In this document: positions 29,378 through 44,300 of the stretch, in pieces
Position numbering within the stretch: position 1 is the first letter of the stretch
Layout of the letters: each line of letters begins with the position of its first letter
From: Unio delphinus
Taxonomy: Eukaryota > Mollusca > Bivalvia > Unionida > Unionidae
Direction of reading: 5' to 3'
Assembly (NCBI GenBank): GCA_029339505.1
Contig: JAQISU010000094.1
Coordinates: 6,334,001 to 6,398,000, forward strand
DNA: 64,000 bases
Notes under the pieces: model-generated
Told to the model about the DNA's origin: nothing
Database searches by the model: none
Seen by the model: only the letters and a program-made list of their open reading frames with translations
Translations under genes and position numbers: made by a program

Positions 29378-32300
29378 GTAAGCAGTAAGACTAAAGCTGT
29401 TATAATAACAGAAAAAAAACATACTAAGACTAGTAAAAACAAAATCATTTTACAATTTTAAAACTCCTTTCATTTCATTAAGTTGGCTTTATCGTTGGAA
29501 ATTTCTTGAATTGGGTTGTAAATTTCTTGAGTTGGTTTGTAATTTCTTGAATTGGTTTGTAAATTTCTTGAATTGGTTTGTAAATTTCTTGAATTTGCCC
29601 AGCAATCATTCAATTTATTTGATTGAATACGAAATGTTATATTGAATTAGATGTATTACATTTTAAAATCGGATAGTTTATTTCATGTATTTACTTAAAA
29701 TTTCAAAATTAAGGAATCAATAATTAATATAGGATAAATATGATGTGTCTTCAATTGGTGCTGTGGTGCTTAAATCATAAATGATATGGTTAATTGGGAC
29801 AATCTTAATGTAATTGTTTTGTGCACAGTATGTTCTTGGAACATATTTTTTTAAGTAATAAGTTGTGATGCACTTTTTATCAGTCAGAATTGACATGTCT
29901 AAAAATGGAAACATACATGTTATTTTAAAAACAATATTAAACTGTCTATTTGAGATAAAACTCATTAATATATTGCAGCATCACCTCATCAATTCAACCC
30001 TTTGCTTGACATGTACAGACCTTTCTTTCAGTGCATAAATATTTTTTAGTCCCTTCACACCATGACAAATTTTCATTGGATGCAACACATCTTCAGCTGC
30101 ATAAACTGCAAGGATGAAAGTTAGATTTTTTAAAATCTAAACTAGTTGTGCAAATTCTCACATTTTTTAATAAAAAACTTCTTATTGACATTTTGTCCAC
30201 GAATGAGATCAAATTACAATGAAGTTTCATCAAGTATTTGTGATCATATTGTCAGCAAAGTCATCTTCTCTTCTGTCCATAATGATTTAAATGATTTTAT
30301 TTTCTCCTCCAAATCTTCTTAGAGACACTGGGTCATTGATGTCCATGCACAAAGTACTAGATTATGTTACTTTATTAATTAAAAATTCACATGAAAACCG
30401 GTAAAAGAAGGAATCAAGGCTGGATTTTTTTCCATATATACAAGGTTGGCCAACACAGGGAGTGTTGGCCAACCTTGTATATATGAAAAAAAATCAACAC
30501 ATTTAATTAAAAGAATCCAAAGTCAGCTTCTGACGTCTGCATGCTTTGTAATAAAATAACCTTTGTATATGATATTCTGCTGGTACATTCAAACAATGAG
30601 TTTATTGCTTGCTACCTGGCGTGTTTATTCAACACCGATGCTTTCATTCGTTTGCCATCTGTAATAATAATTTATACAAACAGGCATTGATGATTACAGG
30701 GTATTTAGTATACACAGCATTAACTTGCTTCAACAACACTTTTTGTAACTGATGTCATTTGCACCTACAGTGAATGTATTTTCAGATAATGAGAGAGACT
30801 CGTATAGTTAACCTGAGTCTAATAGTAACAGTATTTGATGTTTTGCACCATGTCATGCATGAATGGCAGGTGCTTTCAAGCAATTGGTTGATATATATTC
30901 ATGTATATATCATATTTTTTATTTGTGTTGTTGTTGGATCCAGTTTCAGTCTGACAACATATTCAAACCTTTGAGTACAACCAAACACAGTTCGTTTCTC
31001 AATATTCACATAACTGAATAATGTATCATGGTTGTCTGCCATGAGTGATACACACTGATGTATGGATTCATATGCTACATATATGAAGTTCATGGATATA
31101 TTTTGTTCTGTAATAAATTGCTCATGATGAGAAAAAAAAGAAGTATAAGTGATAATAATACAAGGTTAGTTAGGGGCCCTGAGTGGTCTAAAGCGCTTTC
31201 CGTTACAGATCACTGCTGTCTCACCTCTGTCTGCGTGGGTTCGAGTCTAAGATTCGGCTTATGTAGTTATGTGAGAAAGCATGCCAGTAGCTTCTTGTGG
31301 GTTGGTGGTTCTTTCCAGGGGTTTTCCCGGGTTCTTCCTCCACCAATAATACTGGCTGCCATGTATAGCCTATCATGTGCTGAAAAATGGCATTAAACCC
31401 TAAAACAACAACAACAACAAGGTTAGTTTCTTTCATTTTTATTATTAAATAACTGTTTATCTATTTTATTGTAATCTACAATGTGGGGGAAGACACAAAA
31501 TTCAGAACAAATTTATTTTATTTCTTAAATCTTGAACATGTAACCTAAATTTCATCATTAGTTCTTGGACAGGAAAAATATAATTTAATTTTTTTAATGT
31601 CCCAAGATATACATGTACAGTAAATTTAGTTATTCAGTAAGGAATGTGCCCCAAATTGGAAAGAGCTGTATTTATTGTTAAAAATGGGATTGCGACCCAC
31701 TCTCAGGTTCAGCTGGCTCAAAACATTTCAACACAGTGATGGGTATGACATGTTGCAGCATTATTGACATTTACAGAATGGGAGAAACAGTGTTACGGAC
31801 ACACATGAAAAGTGAAAAATGAATAACACTTAAACTAACAACTAATTGTTTGTAGTATAGACAGCTTAATGAATGTCAGAGTTAGTATTATGTATTTTGT
31901 TTCCTTTATTTTATGTTATGTGGTCTTAAACTACATTACAGAAAGAAGCAAAACCTACAAGTTTTGTACAAATCGATAAATGATTTAGTTTTCTAAGTTA
32001 GAAAATGAATATTTAAGAGGATCTTACAATTTTATGATTTAACTCCCAAATAATCTGAAAAGCTCCAAACATAAGTGTTCCAAATGAATTAGAAGAATTT
32101 TGAATGTATTGATGTACCAGCTGTGTTCATGTATCCAGAATGTCTTTGAATGAATTCAGTAATCTGAAAATAGTCGTAATCCAGTCAATAAGCACTTTAG
32201 TAATTCCAGTGAATGATTAAACAGTTCCTCTCAAATTGTCAATTTATATTATTTCATTATACATGACTTACATATGCTTCCACTTGAATTTTGCCTTTAT

Positions 32301-35300
32301 AATGATCAACAGCAACCATTACATGAGTCAAGAACCTCGAGCATGATGAGGTGTATTCAGAATATGGACTGACTTATTGTACTTATGATTTCCACAAATG
32401 ACAATAATGTTATCAATCTTAAATCAAGAACCAAACTTCTCCTTCCATAAGTAGATTAGTTTAATCTGTCCTTGCACGGAAATTTCTTTAACCATAAGTT
32501 GTACATGTACACCAAAAGTTGCAAGAGATCATGTGCATTCATGATCATGGTTAATTTTTCAATACATCACCACTACATCACTTTAAATATTCAACTGGCC
32601 AGTTAAATACGGAAATTTACTGTTGGGTGAGTATTTTTTTGTGTGTGCCAGAGACCATTTGCTCACGTTTATGAGACTTGTGAATAATTTAGAGCGGCTA
32701 GTAATTGCACCATTGCTTTCCTCAGTATTGGAAACCTGAAGAACACTGGTTGTACATAGCTTTCTGTTGTTGTTGGCATCGCCAATTCTGAAATACCTCC
32801 TAATTCAAGATTGTTTGCCATGTTTACTTTAAGTGATTTTGAATAAGACGAGCTACAAAATTACATTGTTTAGTGATGTGCTTTATTTATCAGGAAGGTT
32901 TTGTAAATATTTCCATGAAACTGTCTCTTTTACACATGTAAACATGAGAGACCATATAAATGATTTTATTGCCTAAACCTGTTCTGTATATTAGTACAAG
33001 GAGACCTTTCAAGACCAAAATTTCCATAAGCCAAACTGCAGAAATTGAAATATCATTTTAGTCCAGAATTTTTCCTCGTCTTCTGTTTCAATAAAAATGA
33101 ACTTGATGAAAGCTGCCAGAATCTCTATATAAGTGTCATGGGATCAACTTATATGAATGTCTAGAGAATTAGATAAAACTATTGCAACAAAATTAATTTA
33201 AACATGATACAATATGCAGTTCATTAAATACATAAGTGTTATATAAAAATGAAAGCATGCATTAGCAAACATGTATCTATACATGTATTTTATATATCAA
33301 TTTAATGTCTTAATTAGTGCACATGCACTTTTTTTTGGTCAAGACTTGCAGACATGCTTCCTTCACTGTGTGCATTTTATTTTTATTTTTTTTACCTCAG
33401 GATGGCTCATGAGATTAAGCTGCTAAAAATTTACAATTATAATTTATACTTTATTCAGTGTGATACAATGATGAGCTCCCATAAGATATAAAAGTCATTA
33501 ACATGTACCTATCATGTTATAGGGAGATTGTTTATCTTGCTGATGTGCCTTTATAATGATTAGCTTACACTGCAGAAAAGTGTACCTAAATAATAATTTC
33601 TTATTCACAAAGTGCAGATATTACATATGATACCGAATAACGGGGAAAAATTGATTACATCTCATTGGTATAAATCTAGAACATGAAAGCCATTAAACTG
33701 ACAACCACTCAAAATTCAAAAAGCAGGAAACCTTTTTTGGCCTCATGCTTCATTGAATCAGACTGCCATGAAAAACTTTACTCTCTTCACACAAACAACC
33801 ATTTAAATCCAGCCCATCAAAAGAGCAACATTCTTCAGGTGCCAGTGGTAATGCATGCTCTGAACCATAACAGAAGAGTATTAAAAAACTCCTGGACTTT
33901 CCCAAAGATCCAATAAACCGTTTAACATGTTTGAGAGTCTTGGGAGTATTTCACGCCAGGGAAACCTCTCAGAAATCCCATGCTTCCACTACAGCCGTAA
34001 ATATAACTGACATAATAATACAATGGAATTGCAGAGGATTACTGACAAATATGGATAAAATCAGGCTTTTGCTTCAAGAATATGATCCAACAGCTGTCTG
34101 CCTTCAGGAGACATTCTTTCTAAAGACATCTGTCAGCCTTCAAAAAACTTTTTATAAGGATATAGCAACAAGAGTTCATTTTAGAAACTATATATTATAA
34201 TAATTTTAGAAACTACATATTATAATCATAATATTATATGCTGGTATTGCATCCTGCCACAACATCCTACACCTTCTTAAATTTGACTATCTGCAGCCTG
34301 ACTCATTTACTTGATTTCTATCGTGAAGTTGGTGACAAAATATGCGGTAGGGACAACTTTCCAAAATATTTAAGAAATACTATTCCCAAAGCTCAAGCCA
34401 AGATGGAAGTTGAAAAGGGCGGATTGGGCGACATGCAGGTCCTTATGCAAATCAAAACTGACAGCTCATCATTTTGACAACATAGTAAATAAATACTTCT
34501 ATTTATGTTGATACTCTAGAATGCTGAATGGGATCCGAACCAGAAACATCATGGTTCCTAATTTTGTGAACATACCATGGTTGGATGGTATATATAAAGA
34601 CGCTATTAAGGAATAGAAAAGGACCCTTAAATAATAATGATAATCAAGCATTTAAAGAAATATGATAAAATGGTCATAACTATACCAGAAATATTTTGGC
34701 AAAAGCATTCTAAAATAACTCCCAAGAGATCTGTTCTGAAAATTTATGCTATGACAAAAAATGAAAAGGTTCTGGTAAATTTCAGGTCTTACAGTAAACC
34801 CTTCACTCTCTGAAAGTTAGGAAACTCGACTGAGCCAACAACACTTAAGTAGCACCAGATTTCACAGCTGAACATTTTCAATAAAATTTGGGAAACTTGT
34901 GACTTTTTGCTGTTTTGCAAGAATCAACAGCGATACCAATATTCAGATGTGGAAAGGACCAATCTCATTCATCTAGTTTTCATGTCATTAATTAGCTGTA
35001 TTTGCAAACCTTGGAATAGATGATACACAATAGACTATTTTGGTATCTTGAATCCAAGAATGTACTGATGCTCATTGTGGAGTCAGACGCCATGAAAACA
35101 ATAGACCACCTTGTTGAACTTGAAGAATTTATTAAAGATGCTTTCATTTTAAAAAAGATAGTTTCTGGGATTTATTGTCATCTTGAAGAAAGCTTATGTC
35201 ACCAGATGGAAGTACAGCATAATGAATGACCTATTAACCAAGGTCTGAGGGACCACCTGCCTTACTTGATATATTATATTTTGAACGATAGAAACATCAG

Positions 35301-38300
35301 AGTTGAGCTTGGTAGAACCTTTTTGGAAATATGTCCTCAGGGGGTGAGTGCACCTCAGGGCTGGATGTTGTGAGTCAACCCATCGAAGATCAAAATTATC
35401 AGCATTGTGAAAAATGCCTTAACTTGGGAACTGGTTGCTGATTGTATGTTGACGACCTTTTGATCTGATATAGATCAAAGGTGATGCATTGATGCATACT
35501 ATTGAACATAAACTTCAGATGAGCATAAACATAGGCAGAAGAAAACAGGTTCAGATTTTCAAAATCTTAGACTACCAGTCTATGTTTTTCTAATGATTAC
35601 ATCATATACATCATAACCAAAAGCTCTATTTTGATGGTTGTCTTCTTTCTGCTGTGGAGGAGAGCAAAGTTTTCATACTTATTTTCAGCCATAAACTTAC
35701 TTTTCTTTCTCACAGGTAATTGGTGACAAATGAAAAAAAAGTCCAGGACTTAATTAGAGTCATGGCAAACTCAGCTCGGCAAGCTAGTTGGAAGGTTTGG
35801 CTGTACAGGTCATCAATAAAATTGGCAATCGCTTGATTGTGTGTGGATTGGCTTGTAAATCTTTATCAGTATGCACATTAAGGGACTTTGACTCTCTGTG
35901 GGTGCATTTTGGACTTCCTCTTCAGAAAGCCTATTTACTGAGGCAAATGAGCCATAACTTTATCCCAAAGGATGAATGAAATGGGCTTCTCAGTATACTA
36001 CAAAAATATCTTCAAATTAATCCATCTAACCCTGTATAGAATGTAGTGTTTAGGTCCAAATAAACCCTGCATATGTTTTGTTTAGGTCCAAATACCAAAC
36101 CCTGCATATAATGTACTGTTTAGGTCCAAATAAACCCTGCATATAATGTAGTGTTTAGGTCCAAATACCAAACCCTGCATATAATGTACTGTTTAGGTCC
36201 AAATAAACCCTGCATATAATGTAGTGTTTAGGTCCAAATACCAAACCCTGCATATAATGTACTGTCTAGGTCCAAATACCAAACCCTGCATATAATGTAC
36301 TGTTTAGGTCCAAAGACCAAACCCTGCATATAATGTACTGTTTAGGTTCAAATACCAAACCCTGCATATAATGTACTGTTTAGGTCCAATACCAAACCCT
36401 GCATATAATGTACTGTTTAGGTCCAAATACCAAACCCTGCATATAATGTACTGTTTAGGTCCAAAGACCAAACCCTGCATATAATGTAGTGTTTAGGTCC
36501 AAAGACCAAACCCTGCATATAATGTACTGTTTAGGTCCAAATACCAAACCCTGCATAGAATGTAGTGTTTAGGTCCAAATACCAAACCCTGCATATAATG
36601 TACTGTTTAGGTCCAAATACCAAACCCTGCATATTTAGTGTTGTTCCGATTATCGATTATAATCGATCATCAGTTGGTTGAGCAGATAATCAATTGTGAA
36701 CTCCATAATCGATTGTGTGTAAAGGGAGATTACTATTTAGGTGTATTCAAAGCACAAAGGTTAGTAAAATTCCCAGCCACTAAAGGTGACCTGAAATTTA
36801 TTAATCCCATCACAACTACAAATATGAAACCATGATTCATAATTAGGAACATATAGTCATTATTACATGGTCAAGTTGTTAAATTCTTGAGTTAATACAT
36901 TTAAACTCATTTTGTTGATTTGCTTCAGTCAAATTGCAACATCTTTTGTAGTATTTATAAACAATGACAAACAAGAAAAACGTGTCCTTCTATACTTTAA
37001 ATTATAGACACATCACATGTGAACAAAAGAATTTGGGGGGATTGTAACAGTATTTCAATTACATAGGACTGATCAGCCATAAAAAGTTGCATTCATTTAA
37101 CAAAGTTGCAGAACAAAAGTAACACAAAATGTAATATTGTCAGGTTAAAGTATACATGCCATTAAAAGAGATTACTGTATATTTATAAACATATTGAACT
37201 CTTGATCAAAGATGTAACTCTTTAACAAAAATTAAAATTTGCTCTTAGTAACCGATTATAATCGATGATCAGTTGGTTAAAGGTAACCGATTATCGATTA
37301 TGAATTTCTGACCGATTCCCATCACTACTGCATATAATGTACTGTTTAGGTCCAAATACCAAACCCTGCATAGAATGTAGTGTTTAGGACCAAAGACCAA
37401 ACCCTGCATATAATGTAGTGTTTAGATCCAAAGACCAAACCCTGCATAGAATGTAGTATTTATGTCTAAATACAGAACCCTGCATAGAATGTAGTGTTAT
37501 TATCAAAATACAAAACCCTGCATAGAATGTAGTGTTATTATCAAAATACAAAACTCAGCATAGAATGTAGTATTTATGTCTAAATACAAAACCCTGCATA
37601 GAATGTAGTGTTATTATCAAAATACAAAACCCTGCATAGAATGTAGTGTTATTATCAAAATACAAAACCCAGCATAGAATGTAGTATTTATGTCTAAATA
37701 CAAAACCCTGCATAGAATGTAGTATTTATGTCTAAATACCAAACCCTGTACATTTAAAATTTAAAAAAAAAAAAATCATTCCACCTTTTTGCATGCAAAG
37801 TTGTCCCACAGCAATAGTAATACTGCAAAAGTCTGTATTCCCAAATCACCACCATAGTTAACAAAACATCCTAAAATAATTTTATAACTTTGTGAAGTCA
37901 AGGAGATTTCACCAAATCCTCTCCTTTTTCAGTTGTAGTCATATGTCCCTGTATACTGACATTTTGAAAGATAGAGGCAAAGTTATGAAAGGCGGGGTTG
38001 GGGATTTACTGTGGTGAGTAATGGAACAGGTCCAGTTAGTGTTATGAGTGTTCATCTGTGTTGAGACCTTATAACACCCAGCCCCAGATATAATTAGTGC
38101 TATTATGTTTTTAAAAAAACCCAGTTGTATTAGATTAAGTAAGATAACTACATGGGTCATCATACTCAACGAATTACTATTGACTATGCTATCTTTTTAA
38201 TTGTTTTAATTTGCATTGAATGTAACAGCGTTAACTTATTATCCATAACCTTGGATCTATTCAGCAATAACATATTCCATTATATGGATATATCTCATAG

Positions 38301-41300
38301 CATCAGAATTCATTAAACACTGCACATTATTTCAGACTTTATAAAAAATAATCCATCACATGGAGCAAGCCAAAGGTCAAAGGCAAAATGTCAGGGTTAG
38401 AAACCATATTATTTGCAAATTCCTTTGGGTTTTACAGAATAGAAATGTCAATAGATGGTACATTATTTGAAGTCTGCAAAAGGTCAAAAATCAATATTAT
38501 AGAATAGATTTCTTGCTGACGTGATAGAAAAATGATAAAAATATTGTTTGTATTGCAGGAGATGACTGGGCGAGGTCAGGTGATAAATTCCTGTCTGTGG
38601 CTAATTCTGTTTTTATCAGCCCACATTGCTTGTATTTACTATTTCTTCCGTGACCAGGAGCTGTGGAATGTGTAAGCTTCTGATGCAACATAAATAAAAT
38701 GTATTAGTATAAACATTTTTTTTACCACATGCAGTTTTAATGCAATTTGTCTCAATTAGGAAAAATAGTTTTACCTAAATCCTTGCAGGACTGGGAGTGA
38801 GTTGTATTGTTTTACCTTAATCCTTGCAAGACTTGGAGTAAATGTTATTGCCCTTTTGTTTCTAGAGAATTTTTTACCATAATCCTTGCAGGACTTGTCT
38901 TGTACTATTTTTTTCTCAATTAAGAATAAGTGTTATTACATAAATCTTTGTGGGACTGGGATTAAATGGTATTGCCTTGTTATTTCTTTAGAATGTTTTA
39001 CCTTAATCCTTGGGAGCCCCCAGTAGCCATGTGGTCTAAAGCACTCACCGTTCTGGATCACTGCTAGCTCACCGTTTTCTGCTTGGGTTCAAGTCTTGGA
39101 TTCAGCAAATGTGTGTATGTGAGATTCTGTCTGCGTGGGTTCAAGTCTCAGGCTCAGCTAATGTGGGTATGTGAGAAAGTTTGCCGGTAGCTTCTGGTGG
39201 GTCGGTGGTTCTTCCCTGGTTTTCCAGGTTTCTTGCTCCATCATTGATACTGGCAGGACCATGATTAAATGGTATTGCCTTGTTTTTTCTAAAGAATTCT
39301 CTTCAGACTGGGTCATATAGTACCTACCTGAGAGCTAATATAAGTCATTTAAAAGGCATAACTGCCCCATATAAATAATGTCTTTTTTCCCCCATTGGTT
39401 CTTTCAACAGTTTGGGATGTGCTTTTTTTTTACATAGGTGAGTCATGTCATGATGGAGTGACTTTTTTAAGTAGTGCTGAGAGCTGTTATTATAATTTAC
39501 ATTTAGCCGTTCTTCTAATGAACTCCGTTTCTGTACATTCAAACATTTACAGTGCAGTCAAGGGTCAACTGTCGAGCCTATGAATAATTAAGATGAATTT
39601 CAAGCGATTTGACTGGCTCTGTTACAAACTGTTTGGAAATTTCATTAATCCCCCAATACACAACTGTTACTTCTAGGTTGTCATTGAGTTGAAAGAAGAA
39701 CAAGCAATCAAACTTGTTCTTTCAAAGATAAAATGGATGGTTAACTCGACCATCATTGTGTATCTAGAGGCAACAACAATTTCTAATATCACCAAAGACA
39801 GAGCACCAGATTTGCTTTGAAACATGCGATTGGCCAATCAATTTTCTACTTCATCTTATACATACATGTATTTATGTAAACTTAGGTTTCGTTCTTGCCA
39901 ATGTACACAGGAGTGATGAATATAGAGAAATGGAGTTCATCTGTCAGTGCTAACTAACAATCAGATTTGGCTGATCACAGGAGTGACAAATGTAAATAAT
40001 TGTAGTTTATCAGTGCAATATATCAAAGGATCAGATTAGCTGATCCCAGGAGTGACAAATGTAAAGAATTGTAGTTTATCAGTGCAAGATATCAAAGAAT
40101 CAGTGTAAAGAATCAGATTAGCTGATCCCAGGAGTAATCAGTGTAAAGAATCAGATTTAGATGATCCGTGAAGTCATGAATGTAAAGACACATTGTATAT
40201 CAGCCATTTGTATCAGAAGATCACTTTCAGATGATCCGTGAAGTAATGAATGTAAAGAAGCATGGTATATCAGCAATTTGTATCAGAAGATCACTTTCAG
40301 ATGATCTGTGAAGTAATGTTAAGAAGCATGGAATATCAGCCATTTTGTATCAGAAGATCACTTTCAGATGATCCATGAAATAATGTTAAGAAGCATGTAT
40401 ATCAGCCATTTGTATCAGAAGATCACTTTCAGATGATCTGTGAAGTAATGTTAAGAAGCATGGTATATCAGCCATTTTGTATCAGAAGATCACTTTCAGA
40501 TGATCCATGAAATAATGTTAAGAAGCATGGTATATCAGCCATTTTGTATCAGAAGATCACTTTCAGATGATCCTTGAAATAATGTTAAGAAGCATGGTGT
40601 ATCAGCCATTTTGTATCAGAAGATCACATTCAGATGATCCATGAAATAATGTTAAGAAGCATGGGCCTTGTGGTTGGAGCATCCACCATGGAAGTTGGAG
40701 GTCATGTGTTCAATCCCCGGCTGAGTCATACCAAAAAGTTACAAAAATGGTACTAACAGCTGCCTCGCATGGCACTCAGCATTGAGAGGTTAGTGTTAGG
40801 ACTGGTCGGCCTGGTGTCAGGATAATGTAACTGGGTAGGACTACATGTCTGACGCATGATGCCCCTGTGCTAGACATCACTATAAACTGGCTCACTGCAG
40901 ATATCGTAGCAATATGACTCAACAATTTTTAAATCAACTGTTTCAAATAATTATCCAGAAATCAATCATTTCAAATAATTATCAAGGAATCAACCATTTC
41001 TAATAATTATCAGTGAATCAACCATTTCAAATGATTGTACAGGAATCAGCCAATTCAAATATCAAGGAATAAACCATTTCAAATAATTATCAAGGAGTCA
41101 ACCATTTCAATAATTATCAAGGGATCAACGATTTCAAATAATCGTTAGTGAATCAACCATTTCAAATGACTGTACAGGAATCAGCCATTTCAAATATCAA
41201 GGAATCAACCTTTTCAATAATTATCAGTGAATCAACCATTTCAATAATTATCAGTGAATCAACCATTTCAATAATTATCAGTGAATCAACCATTTCAATA

Positions 41301-44300
41301 ATTATCAGTGAATCAACCATTTCAATAATTATCAGTGAATCAACCATTTCCAATAATTATCAGTGAATCAACCATTTCAATAATTATCAGTGAATCAACC
41401 ATTTCCAATATTTATCATTTAATCAACCATTTCCAATAATTATCAAGGAATCAACCGTTTCCAATAATGATCAGTGAATCAACCATTTTCAATAATTATC
41501 AGTGAATCAACCATGTCCAATAATTATCAAGGATTCGACCATTTCAGATATATTACCTGTCATGGTGGTCTTCTACATTACAGCTTTGACTATCTGCATA
41601 TCGTCCTATGATGTCATTCCAATTTGACAGTTGTTTATGGACATAAATAATAGTACTAATATTAGTTCCCTTGCCTCCTTCATCAACTTGTATAAATATA
41701 GTCAGGTCATCCATACTAGTTGAAACATGTAGTCACAAGTCGTGGCAAGAGTATTTAATCTCTTTTGATACACAGCACATGCCAGACTTTTAATTGTTTC
41801 AGAAATCACCTTGGTAAACTTAGCCACTGGATTGTTGTCAGTCTAGGTGACTAACATTATCAGATTACTAAACGAGGTATGTTTGAGTGATAATAACCAC
41901 TGATGATACTCCATGTTTGATTGGTTTACAAATTATACCCCAAAACATGCCTGCTTATAAGCTAAAACTAGGGAAGTAGTCCATTTATAATTCTTGCTGC
42001 AGTTAAGTTGTTAAGCAACTTGTGACAAATGCATGTCAATGATGTGTTCCAGGGAATCCTTTGAAATTTCCCTTTGTTTTTTCTCCAGATAAGGGATGTA
42101 TACAATTAAACACAAAATAATTCCCCCATTAAAAAATATGACTGATAATGTGACATCCTGAATGGATGTTCATATTTAAATTTGACTTTCACTTAAGGAT
42201 TTTTCTGATGTCCCAAATGAAAATTGTTTTCCTCAAACATCTAACATGGCAGTTATGGGCCATTTAGAAAATAATATTTTCACTAGTTAGTCTGTCGTTC
42301 AATGTGGATATCATGGTGGCCATCTTAACAATGTTGTTATTGTTGATATCATGGTGGCTATCTTAACAATGTTGTTATTGTTGATATCATGGTGGCCATC
42401 TTAACAATGTTGTTATTGTTGATATCATGGTGGCCATCTTAACAATGTTGTTATTGTTGATATCATGGTGGCCATCTTAACAATGTTGTTATTGTTGATA
42501 TCATGGTGGCCATCTTAACAATGTTGTTATTGTTGATATCATGGTGGCCATCTTAACAATGTTGTTATTGTTGATATCATGGTGGCCATCTTAACAATGT
42601 TGTTATTGTTGATATCATGGTGGCCATCTTAACAATGTTATTGTTGATATCATGGTGGCCATCTTAACAATGTTGTTATTGTTGATATCATGGTGGCCAT
42701 CTTAACAATGTTGTTATTGTTGATATCATGGTGGCTATCTTAACAATGTTGTTTTTGTTGATATCATGGTGGCCATCTTGACAATGTTGTTATTGTTGAT
42801 ATGGTGGCCATCTTAACAATGTTATTGTTGATATGGTGGCCATCTTAACAATGTTGTTATTGTTGATATCATGGTGGCCATCTTAACAATGTTGTTATTG
42901 TTACTTTTCTTAAACAGATGGTTGTATCAACATGGATTTTAACTAAAAGACCTCTTATGATGTCAAGTTTGTTTTAAATAAAAACTGTACCAATCTTTTA
43001 TCCAATATGGCCATCTTGGTGGCCATCTTGAAAATGTTATTGCTACTCCTCCCTAATGGATGGTTATATTGATAAGGGATTTTAACTAAAAGACTGCTTA
43101 TAGCACAGGGTTAGAAGCGGACTTCAAAAACCTTAAAAAAACCTCAGAATTTCATCTTGACCCTGGAGAACTAATAGGATACTTTAAAAACTTGAAGGAA
43201 ACCTAAATTGAAAAAATATTTGAAAAAATGATGAATGGCTCTACACCAACCCAACAAAAAGCTTTTGTAAACACATTTTTTTATTAGGTTAGCCTAGCAG
43301 CCAAGAAAGCATGCACATTTCTTAGCGCTTACTGGTACTTGTTTTCCAATTATTTATTTTCACTTTATCTGTATTTTCATTTTATTTACAAACAAAATCA
43401 AAGCATATTGTATCAAACTTTTAATAAATGTTATGCTTGATTTGTGTCTTAGACTGCAAAAAATTCTAAATTAAAACCTTGAAAAATCATGAGAAAAAAC
43501 CTTCAAATTTTAAAATTCAATTTCACTTTTAACCCTGATGGGGTCTAGTTGTTCCTATGCAATAGGTAGCTAGTTCTACTGAAAACGGTGCCTCCGTGAC
43601 TTCAACATCCTCATCTTGTAGTTATCATTACTCCTTTGTAATGATGGCATTGACATGGGGTTTTCATTAAACACTTCTCTCAATATTTATTTGGTTCTGA
43701 ATGAAAGTGATGCAGATTTTACCGCCAACATACACACCTTTTGTGAATGTGTTTTGAAAACTACTGTATAGTCTAATAGACCATGGGGTCGAGTTGAAGA
43801 TCATTGTTTGCATATGTGAACAAGGAACTTGTACAAACAGAAGTGATTTGTGACTTGAGTTTGTATTGAGTCATATTATAGTAAACAAATTGATAGTCAG
43901 CTCTCTGACATTGATTTTTAGCTCAAAGGTCTTGACTCTGAGGTTCTTTTCTGTACTGCTTTGAAAGCATGGCAACACAAAGAATAAAATGGTGGATTTT
44001 CATTGTTTCACAGTTTGTGGACATATCTGAAGAATACATTGAATGATATCACTTTCAGTAACATTTTTTCCAATAAATAATACTAGATGTTATTAAATAT
44101 GGCATGTGGTTATATCTTTGCATTACCTGACATAAGTAGTGTGTTCTTCATATAAAATCTGTATTAGGTTTAAGGTTAAAATGTAATGATTAAACATTTT
44201 GCATGGCACTTGCAATATCTTTTTAAAATTAACTAAAAACATTATAAAAATTTTAATTTCTGATAATCTTACACGTGACTTAAATTTTAAAAAAATACTC

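Noticed and set aside
29279..29461. Start of an independent 60-residue protein at 29279
   Set aside because: The apparent start lies in the intron acceptor tract and the true exon is 29292-29377. The reading after 29377 is intron.
31058..31436. ORFs of 112 and 71 codons on opposite strands
   Set aside because: They lie on the SINE at 31172-31416 and read through its tRNA-like head and tail.
41148..41366. Sense and antisense ORFs with ESTISIII-type periodic peptide
   Set aside because: Both result from the ~27-bp minisatellite, with no stop in the repeated unit.
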